Shown: piece after piece, positions 19,035 to 26,454 of the stretch
Numbering within the stretch: the first letter of the stretch is position 1
Layout: every line of letters begins with the position of its first letter
NCBI GenBank assembly: GCA_021414145.1
Contig: JAIOOY010000008.1
Span: forward strand, 1-40,542
From: Methylophilales bacterium
Lineage (GTDB): Bacteria; Pseudomonadota; Gammaproteobacteria; Burkholderiales; Methylophilaceae
Length of the DNA: 40,542 bases
Reading direction: 5' to 3'
Notes under the pieces: generated by a model
The model's database searches: none
The model's input: only the letters and a program-made list of their open reading frames with translations
What the model was told of the DNA's origin: nothing
Made by a program: the position numbers and the translations under genes

Positions 19035-20516
19035 TTAGAAGTCGTACTGAGCACGGAAAGTCACTGCGTTCTCAGTGTTGCTGGATTTACTGTTGATGAT
19101 AATAGGCGTATCAAACTCAGTGTGGATGTAGTTAAGCACAATACGCGCGTTGGGTGTCATGATCCATTTGGCACCTGCTGTCCAAGCATCGGCTTGGTTG
19201 GTAAAGGATGCGGCGGCCGTAGGCGTAGTTAAACAACCTGTCCCTGCCACGCAACCGTTGGCCGAGGTAACAAAATCAGAAGCATCAAACAGGCTGTAAC
19301 GTAACCCTAGCTCTATTGCACCATAACCGCCTTTATCAATCGAGAAACTGGTTTTGGGTGTAATGCGCCCAAACATGCCGTCCTTGTAGGAATCAGCGTA
19401 ACTCTCACCCGTCACAAGCCAATTTACGTCAGCGTACCAAGCGTTGATATCCTTGTCGAAAGTCCTATTTGCCGTTGTCCTGCCGCTGTAATTGGCTCTG
19501 ATATACTCACTTTGCAACTTGACTGGACCATAGGCCAACGCGGTTTCCAATCCCCAGCGATCTTTATCAAGGTCGTCACCCGTAAAAGCCGCCGTAGAAA
19601 AGAATTTTGTTGCCACGGTACTGGAGGTTGCCAGAGTGTTGGTTGTAATGCCGTTAGATTCTGTATAGCCCGATAATGTGAGTGTACCAGTGGCGGTTGT
19701 AGGCTGAGACGTTCCACGACTAACCGTACCACCCATGTGTACCACGGCCTTATTCCATTCCGCCCAGTCCGCTACGTTAATCACCGCACGACCAATCACG
19801 TCTTTGTTATCTTTGGTATCGTCGTTATTTTGACCACTACCGTTGACGTAGGACAAGTTGTAATAGGTACCCTTGAACGGTGAGCCAAACAACATCACGC
19901 CACGGTCGTAGGTAGAATTAAAGATTGCGCCCGTGGCAGTAGCCATCGACAATTCCTGGAAATCAGTAAAATTCGTGCTCTGCGCACGCTCTAATCCGAA
20001 AACTGGTTTGAACTGACCGATACGTATCCGCGCACCCGGAAAGTGCTTGTATTCCACGTAACCATAGGTCATACCAACAGTTCCCTTGGAGCCATCATTG
20101 GTATTGGAATACTCGCCTTCCACTCTGAGTAGAAAATCTTTTAGAAAGGTGAATTGCGCTCCGAGACGGGCACGACGTATGGAAAAAGTGTCATTTTTCC
20201 ACACCGTAGGATCTATCGCACGGTAGTCAGCTTGGATACGCCCGTTGAGTTGCAACGACCAATTGCCGGTACCATCGTCCAACACCAACCCATCCTTGAA
20301 GGCGGCATACACAGCATTGCCCTTGCTTTTGCCCTTTTCATCCATTTTGGCATCTTTGGTTTGCGCCATCTGTTGTTGCACCGCCATAAGCTCTTCACTC
20401 AAAGCTTTTAGTTGCTTTTCCAGAGCCTCAATACGAGCCGCCGCGTCCACCTCATCAGCTATCGCATGCCCACTCAAGGCTAGCAATAGCGCCATCCACA
20501 TCCATTTTTTTTTCAT
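19035..20516 (-). CDS. OprO/OprP-like oxyanion porin
   Basis: Signal peptide MKKKWMWMALLLALSGHAIA, coiled-coil N-terminus, FLLRVEGEYSNTNDG..., GARIRIGQFKPVFGLERAQST, C-terminal aromatic FRAQYDF. Start at 20516 with RBS GGGGGGG. Confidence 0.85.
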   Translation of the reverse strand: MKKKWMWMALLLALSGHAIADEVDAAARIEALEKQLKALSEELMAVQQQMAQTKDAKMDEKGKSKGNAVYAAFKDGLVLDDGTGNWSLQLNGRIQADYRAIDPTVWKNDTFSIRRARLGAQFTFLKDFLLRVEGEYSNTNDGSKGTVGMTYGYVEYKHFPGARIRIGQFKPVFGLERAQSTNFTDFQELSMATATGAIFNSTYDRGVMLFGSPFKGTYYNLSYVNGSGQNNDDTKDNKDVIGRAVINVADWAEWNKAVVHMGGTVSRGTSQPTTATGTLTLSGYTESNGITTNTLATSSTVATKFFSTAAFTGDDLDKDRWGLETALAYGPVKLQSEYIRANYSGRTTANRTFDKDINAWYADVNWLVTGESYADSYKDGMFGRITPKTSFSIDKGGYGAIELGLRYSLFDASDFVTSANGCVAGTGCLTTPTAAASFTNQADAWTAGAKWIMTPNARIVLNYIHTEFDTPIIINSKSSNTENAVTFRAQYDF

Positions 20517-20538
20517 GTTTACCCCCCCGAATATATAA

Positions 20539-20563
20539 CGGTTGTATTTTATCCTATACATCG
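20539..20563. promoter_or_regulatory. imperfect inverted repeat upstream of porin-tup operon (candidate ModE-type operator)
   Basis: CGGTTGTAT-TTTATCCT-ATACATCG; CG(G)TTGTAT versus CGATGTAT arms (7/8 with one bulge). AT-rich, flanked by CG, just downstream of the modE-like gene. Confidence 0.4.
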
Positions 20564-20599
20564 AGAGATATGCATCAACAAATACAGCGGGGTTTGAAA

Positions 20600-20944
20600 T
20601 TACTTAGCGAGGAGCTTTAGAAGGGCGTGGAGGTCACTCTCAATATGTGCGGCGGCTTTACTCTCCAGCGCTTGATAGCGCCGCAATACATCTAGGCCAA
20701 ACGTGGTCAGCTGTGCGCCGCCACCTTGTGCGCCCCCAGTTGCCGTGCTGACCAACGGTTCAAGAAAGGCTTGATTCATGGTGGAAACCAAATCCCAGGC
20801 GCGCTTGTAGGACATCCCCATGGACTTTGCTGCGGCGGAAATGGAACCGTGCTTCACTATGGCGTCCAACAACACTGCTTTGCCAGGGCCGATGGCGGAG
20901 AGTTTGCCATAGGGGATACGGATTTTGATGTGTGGTTGACTCAT
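20600..20944 (-). CDS. ModE-like LysR-type winged-helix regulator, N-terminal domain only
   Basis: IRIPYGKLSAIGPGKAVLLDAIVKHGSISAAAKSMGMSYKRAWDLVSTMNQAF, TGGAQGGGAQLTTFG. ATG at 20944 with GAGGG RBS. Confidence 0.88.
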   Translation of the reverse strand: MSQPHIKIRIPYGKLSAIGPGKAVLLDAIVKHGSISAAAKSMGMSYKRAWDLVSTMNQAFLEPLVSTATGGAQGGGAQLTTFGLDVLRRYQALESKAAAHIESDLHALLKLLAK

Positions 20945-21034
20945 AGAATACCCTCGTTGAAAGCAGCGTTGTTTCACGACGCTTAAGCGCATAGAATGGT
21001 TATCTTAACGTAAATCAAGTAACACTTACATGTC

Positions 21035-22036
21035 ATGAATCAGTCAAACACATCACTGATAGATCAGTTTGGCCGCAAGGTGGACTACATTCGCTTGTCC
21101 ATCACCGACCGCTGCGATTTTCGATGTGTTTATTGCATGGCGGAAGACATGACGTTTTTGCCGCGCGATGAAGTGTTGACCTTGGAAGAGTGCGCGCGTC
21201 TGGTGCAGGTATTTGTGGGTTTGGGTGTGAGCAAAGTCCGTATTACAGGGGGCGAACCACTGGTGCGTAAAAATGCACTATGGCTGTTTCAGGAAATCGG
21301 TCAGTTGCCGGGTTTGAGAGAGTTGGTGACTACCACCAACGGTTCGCAACTAGAGCACATGGCCAAAGATTTGCGCGCCGCCAACGTGAGCCGCATCAAT
21401 ATCAGCGTGGATAGTCTGAATGCTGCGCGCTTCAAAAAAATCACCCGTACCGGCGACCTAGATAAAGTGCTACGCGGTTTACAAGCAGCCAAACAAGCTG
21501 GGTTTAAGGGCATCAAACTGAATACAGTGCTGATGCGCGGCTTCAATGATGACGAGGCAGAAAGCCTAGTTGAGTTCGCCGTGAACCAAGAAATTGACAT
21601 CGCCTTCATCGAGGAAATGCCACTTGGCGAAGTGGATCACACCCGCGAATCTACTTACGTCAGCAACGCCGACACTTTGGCGCGGCTGCAAAAACAATTC
21701 ACACTCGTCAGCAGCACCGAGAACACTGGCGGCCCGGCAAAATATTGGCGCATAGCGAATTCCCAAACCAAAATCGGTTTTATTTCACCGCATAGTCACA
21801 ACTTCTGTGAAGCCTGCAATCGCGTGCGAATTACTTGCAAGGGCGAGCTGTATTTGTGCTTGGGGCAGGAGGACAAAGTAGATTTAATGCCGCTGCTGCG
21901 TGAATACCCGCACGACGATCAGCCTTTACTCGAGGCCATTTTGCGCAGCATGAGCATTAAACCCAAAGGTCACGATTTCGATTTGCGCCGCGCGGAGCCA
22001 GCCGTCATAAGATTCATGTCCGTCACGGGGGGGTAA
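21035..22036 (+). CDS. moaA: GTP 3',8-cyclase MoaA
   Basis: DRCDFRCVYCMAEDMTFLPR radical SAM motif, C-terminal FCEACNRVRITCKGELYLCLG cluster motif and terminal GG. Confidence 0.97.
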   Translation: MNQSNTSLIDQFGRKVDYIRLSITDRCDFRCVYCMAEDMTFLPRDEVLTLEECARLVQVFVGLGVSKVRITGGEPLVRKNALWLFQEIGQLPGLRELVTTTNGSQLEHMAKDLRAANVSRINISVDSLNAARFKKITRTGDLDKVLRGLQAAKQAGFKGIKLNTVLMRGFNDDEAESLVEFAVNQEIDIAFIEEMPLGEVDHTRESTYVSNADTLARLQKQFTLVSSTENTGGPAKYWRIANSQTKIGFISPHSHNFCEACNRVRITCKGELYLCLGQEDKVDLMPLLREYPHDDQPLLEAILRSMSIKPKGHDFDLRRAEPAVIRFMSVTGG

Positions 22037-22043
22037 TTCACTT

Positions 22044-22853
22044 ATGGCATACAAGCCAACCCTCACCCACGCCAGCCGCCAAGCTACCTTCCCCGCCATT
22101 GCAATAGATGAAACTGGTGCTCAAGTGCCAGTGGAAATCGCAGGTGAACATCCTCTTACGTTGTACCTCGACAAGCGCGAAATCGTCACTCTGATGACCT
22201 TGGGTGACTCTCCGGAAGCATTGATTATTGGCTATCTACGCAATCAAAAGCTGGTCAGACAATTGGCGGATATCGTGTCAGTACAAGTGGATTGGGAAAC
22301 CAACGCGGTGGCGGTGACCACCAACACGCAAATTGACGACTTGGATGAGCGCTTAGGAAAGCGTACCGTCACCACTGGCTGCGGCCAAGGCACGGTGTTT
22401 GGAGACGTGATGGAACACATCAGCCACCTGACGCTGCCCAACGATGTCATGCTCAGCAACCAGACTTTGTACGCGCTGCTAGAAAACCTGCGCCACCACG
22501 ACACTTTGTATAAAAAAGCGGGCGCTTTGCACAGTTGCGCTTTAGCTAAAGATTCAGAAATCCTCTATCACGTGGAAGACGTAGGCCGTCACAACGCGGT
22601 GGATGCGATTGCGGGATTCATGTGGCTGGATAACGTGACTGGCGACGATAAAATCTTCTATACCACAGGACGCTTAACCTCAGAAATGGTCATCAAAGGG
22701 GCGCAGATGGGCATTCCTTTCATCGTCTCACGCTCCGGCATCACACAAATGGGCTATGAAGTGGCGCAAAAAGTGGGGATTACCTTGATAGGTCGCGCTA
22801 AAGGTTCTCATTACTTACTCTTCACGGGCGAGCATCGCTTTAAGCGCTTATGA
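22044..22853 (+). CDS. fdhD: formate dehydrogenase accessory sulfurtransferase FdhD
   Basis: LYLDKREIVTLMTLGDSPEALIIGYLRNQ, TVTTGCGQGTVFGD, HVEDVGRHNAVDAIAG, FYTTGRLTSEMVIKGAQMGIPFIVSRSG. Confidence 0.95.
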   Translation: MAYKPTLTHASRQATFPAIAIDETGAQVPVEIAGEHPLTLYLDKREIVTLMTLGDSPEALIIGYLRNQKLVRQLADIVSVQVDWETNAVAVTTNTQIDDLDERLGKRTVTTGCGQGTVFGDVMEHISHLTLPNDVMLSNQTLYALLENLRHHDTLYKKAGALHSCALAKDSEILYHVEDVGRHNAVDAIAGFMWLDNVTGDDKIFYTTGRLTSEMVIKGAQMGIPFIVSRSGITQMGYEVAQKVGITLIGRAKGSHYLLFTGEHRFKRL

Positions 22854-23416
22854 AAGTGACTGGTATCGTGTTGGCAGGAGGCCAAGGCCGCCGGATGGGG
22901 AACGTGGACAAGGGCTTGGTTATTCTCAATAGCAGGCCCATGGTGGCGCATGTGCTGGAACGCCTCGCGCCGCAGGTGGACGAAGTGCTGGTCAATGCCA
23001 ACCAAAACCTGGAGCAATATGCCGCATTTGGCTTTTCCGTAATTTCTGATAGTTTGATTGGCTACGCGGGTCCATTAGCCGGATTACAGGCAGGTTTGAG
23101 CGCTGCACAGCATGAATTGGTCGCTACCGTTCCCTGCGATTCTCCCTTCTTGCCGCTGGATTTAATCGCACGACTAAAAGCAGCATTGCTAGAACACCGC
23201 GCCCAGCTTGCCGTAGCGGTTACCCATAACCAACCACATCCAGTGTTTTGTTTGTGCCTGCGCAATGTCTTGCCACATCTCACTGCTTTTCTTGATAATG
23301 GCGGGCGAAAAATTGACGCGTGGTATGCCACGCTTAATACCGTAGAAGTCAATTTTGACGACGAAGTAGATGCTTTTATCAACATCAACACCATGCAAGA
23401 ACTAAAGAACCTCTAA
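22850..23416 (+). CDS. mobA: molybdenum cofactor guanylyltransferase
   Basis: VTGIVLAGGQGRRMGNVDKGLV, GPLAGLQAGLSAA, ATVPCDSPFLP. Confidence 0.95.
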   Translation: MKVTGIVLAGGQGRRMGNVDKGLVILNSRPMVAHVLERLAPQVDEVLVNANQNLEQYAAFGFSVISDSLIGYAGPLAGLQAGLSAAQHELVATVPCDSPFLPLDLIARLKAALLEHRAQLAVAVTHNQPHPVFCLCLRNVLPHLTAFLDNGGRKIDAWYATLNTVEVNFDDEVDAFININTMQELKNL

Positions 23417-23949
23417 TGAAATCAGAAACACCCTTACTCGGTTTTTGTGCCTATGGCAGCGGCATAGGCAAGACCACACTGCTTGCCAGCCTGATTCCTG
23501 AACTGGTTGCTGCGGGACTAAGGGTATCTGTCATCAAGCATGCGCACCACAGCTTTGACATTGACCACCCGGGTAAGGATAGCTATCGGTTGCGCGAAGC
23601 CGGTGCGGTTCAGATGCTACTCGGCTCCAGAAAAAGATGGGCGCTGATGACGGAACTTTCACGCACTGGCAATAATCATGAAGAACCGAGCTTGGCTGAG
23701 CTTTTACCACATGTGGACGGCAATTTGGTCGACCTGATTGTGGTTGAGGGTTTCAAGAGTGCACCTATTCCCAAGATTGAGATTTACCGGCCATCTTTGG
23801 GTAAACCCTTGCTAGCCGCAAGCGATTCGCACATCATCGCCATTGCAAGTGACGGCGCGGTGGTGAGCGGGGTACCTGTGCTGGACTTGAACAGGCCTGC
23901 AGCGATCGCACAATTTGTACTGCAATGGCTTAAAAAGGAATCATCATGA
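23416..23949 (+). CDS. mobB: molybdopterin-guanine dinucleotide biosynthesis protein MobB
   Basis: GFCAYGSGIGKTTLLASLIP P-loop, VIKHAHHSFDIDHPGKDSYRLREAGA, LIVVEGFKSAPIPKIEIYR. Confidence 0.94.
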   Translation: MKSETPLLGFCAYGSGIGKTTLLASLIPELVAAGLRVSVIKHAHHSFDIDHPGKDSYRLREAGAVQMLLGSRKRWALMTELSRTGNNHEEPSLAELLPHVDGNLVDLIVVEGFKSAPIPKIEIYRPSLGKPLLAASDSHIIAIASDGAVVSGVPVLDLNRPAAIAQFVLQWLKKESS

Positions 23950-25208
23950 CCCTAGACTTTATCGCCGCCAGTTGTGCGGATGACTACGATCCCAACTCGA
24001 TGAACGTGGATAAGGCGCGACATTTTATTCGTCAATACCTAAGTCCAATTCAGGCACAAGAGAGCTTGGCTTTGCGTTCAAGTTTAGGGCGCATTTTGGC
24101 GACGGATATTTTGTCGCCGTGCAATGTGCCTAACCACGACAATTCGGCGATGGATGGCTATGCATTTAATGGCGACGATATTGCGGCAGATACCACTACC
24201 AGTTTAAAAATTGTCGGTACGGCTTTTGCGGGCAAAGTGTTCGATGGAAAAGTAGAGCGCGGCCAGTGTGTAAGAATTATGACGGGTGCCGTGATGCCGG
24301 ATGCCACCGATAGCGTGATTCCACAAGAGCAAGCGCAAGTAGATGGCGAGAAAATCATGTTTGGCGCAGGGGCTAGACGTGGCCAACATCGGCGTTTTGC
24401 CGGCGAGGACTTGAAGTTGGGGCAAGTAGTGTTACCCACCGGACACCTGATACGCCCTGCCGACTTGGGGTTGGTAGCGTCGCTAGGCATATGCGAAGTC
24501 AAAGTCTATCGCAAACTGCGCGTAGCATTTTTCTCTACCGGAGACGAACTTTCCAGCATCGGCCAACAACTTGAATCCGGGCAAGTGTATGACAGTAACC
24601 GCTATACCATTTATGGCATGTTGGCGAGGCTGGGAGTCGAAATCATCGACATGGGCGTGGTACGCGACGACCCAGTGCTGCTGGAGCAGGCGCTCGTTAA
24701 CGCTTCAGAATCGGCTGATGTCGTGATCACTAGCGGCGGCGTCTCGGTGGGTGAAGCCGACTACATGAAAGAGCTGCTTAACAAGCGAGGCCAAGTGGTG
24801 TTCTGGAAGATCGCCATGAAACCGGGACGACCTTTGGCTTATGGCAAAATCGGCAATGCACACTATTTTGGTCTGCCGGGTAATCCGGTTTCGGTCATGG
24901 TTACTTTTTATCAGTTTGTACGCGACGCACTGCTAAACTTGATGGGGCAACCCCATCCCAGACCCATTCCACTATTTTCTGCCATCTGCGACGACGAAAT
25001 TCGCAAAGCCCCTGGCAGAACTGAATTTCAGCGAGGCGTGTTACATCAAGTTAACGATGACTGGCACGTCAAACTCACTGGAAATCAAGGCTCCGGGGTG
25101 CTAAGCTCCATGTCGGAAGCCAACTGTTTTGTGGTATTGGATGAAGCTTGCGGCAATATCGCGGCAGGTGCTTTGGTGCAAGTGCAATTGCTGGAAGGCT
25201 TGATTTAG
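23946..25208 (+). CDS. moeA: molybdopterin molybdenumtransferase MoeA
   Basis: NHDNSAMDGYAF, VRIMTGAVMPDATDSVIPQEQ, TSGGVSVGEADYMKELL, KPGRPLAYGKIGNAHYFGLPGNPVSVMVTF. Confidence 0.96.
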   Translation: MTLDFIAASCADDYDPNSMNVDKARHFIRQYLSPIQAQESLALRSSLGRILATDILSPCNVPNHDNSAMDGYAFNGDDIAADTTTSLKIVGTAFAGKVFDGKVERGQCVRIMTGAVMPDATDSVIPQEQAQVDGEKIMFGAGARRGQHRRFAGEDLKLGQVVLPTGHLIRPADLGLVASLGICEVKVYRKLRVAFFSTGDELSSIGQQLESGQVYDSNRYTIYGMLARLGVEIIDMGVVRDDPVLLEQALVNASESADVVITSGGVSVGEADYMKELLNKRGQVVFWKIAMKPGRPLAYGKIGNAHYFGLPGNPVSVMVTFYQFVRDALLNLMGQPHPRPIPLFSAICDDEIRKAPGRTEFQRGVLHQVNDDWHVKLTGNQGSGVLSSMSEANCFVVLDEACGNIAAGALVQVQLLEGLI

Positions 25209-25245
25209 GTTGCTAATGACTAAGCTCTTATAGTAAAAAGCAATT

Positions 25246-26388
25246 ATGGCTGAAGAAGATAGCGACCTTGAACGAACAGAAGCGGCGTCGCCTCGACGAT
25301 TAGAAGAGGCGCGCGCCAAAGGCAATGTCCCGCGTTCGCGTGAACTCAACACATTTGCCATCATGATGGCTGGCGGCGTGACGCTATTAATACTAGGCCC
25401 ACGCTTTGCCAATGGCTTCAGCGCTTTGATGCAGCATTGGTTCACTTTCAACTATGTCACTCTACGTGACCCCATGATGATGTGGCGCGGACTATGGGAA
25501 ACCACCTTAGCCATGCTGATATTATTTGCTCCATTGATATTGGTGCTCCTCATCGCAGTGTTTGCCGCACCACTCTCTATTGGCGGCCTGTCCATAAGCT
25601 CACAAGCATTAGAACCCGATTTTGGACGTGCCAACCCTATCAAAGGCTTGGCACGCCTGATTTCCTTAAATGGCTTGGTTGAGTTAGTCAAAGCATTATT
25701 CAAGGCCTTGCTGGTAGGTGGCTTAGGATTCTGGATTATCTGGGGACGTAAAGACGAAATCATGCGGCTAGCCGCCGAACCGATTACCGGTAGCATTCCG
25801 CATTTGCTTGACCTCATGGCTTGGAGTTTCATCTGGTTATCCGCGACCTTACTCATCATCGTAGCCATGGACGTGCCATTCCAAATGTGGGATTACTATA
25901 AAAAACTACGCATGACTAAAGAAGAAGTGCGTAAAGAGATGCGCGAAAGCGAAGGGGATCCGCACATCAAATCGCGCATACGTTCACTGCAACGTGAAGC
26001 CGCGCGTAAACGCATGATGGCCGAGGTGCCCAAAGCGGACGTAATCGTCACCAACCCTACCCATTACGCAGTGGCCTTGAAATACAGCGCCGAGCTGATG
26101 AGTGCGCCAACAGTAGTGGCCAAAGGCAGCTATTTGCTGGCGCAGCGCATCCGTGAAATAGGTGAAGAGAACAAGGTGCCCATACTGGAAGCCCCACCTT
26201 TGGCGCGGGCACTCTACAAACATGCGGAATTAGGAATGGAGATTCCTTCCGCCTTGTTTGCCGCAGTAGCTGAAGTTCTGGCGTATATTTATCAACTTCG
26301 CAGCTATAATAGCGGCGAGGGTGAACAACCATTGCAACCTAAAGAGTTGCCGGTACCCAAAGAGTTGGATTTTGAACCAGTAGAATGA
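25246..26388 (+). CDS. flhB: flagellar export protein FlhB
   Basis: SDLERTEAASPRRLEEARAKGNVPRSREL, autocleavage motif NPTHYAVALKY. Confidence 0.96.
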   Translation: MAEEDSDLERTEAASPRRLEEARAKGNVPRSRELNTFAIMMAGGVTLLILGPRFANGFSALMQHWFTFNYVTLRDPMMMWRGLWETTLAMLILFAPLILVLLIAVFAAPLSIGGLSISSQALEPDFGRANPIKGLARLISLNGLVELVKALFKALLVGGLGFWIIWGRKDEIMRLAAEPITGSIPHLLDLMAWSFIWLSATLLIIVAMDVPFQMWDYYKKLRMTKEEVRKEMRESEGDPHIKSRIRSLQREAARKRMMAEVPKADVIVTNPTHYAVALKYSAELMSAPTVVAKGSYLLAQRIREIGEENKVPILEAPPLARALYKHAELGMEIPSALFAAVAEVLAYIYQLRSYNSGEGEQPLQPKELPVPKELDFEPVE

Positions 26389-26454
26389 TGCATTTGCCAC
26401 AAGGCCGCATCGCAGTTGATAATGTTTTTGATGGGTTTAAGGAAGAGCTAATAC

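Noticed and set aside
20945-21034. Possible Moco riboswitch upstream of moaA
   Set aside because: The intergenic region is only about 90 nt and lacks the multi-stem architecture; only one simple hairpin is evident.
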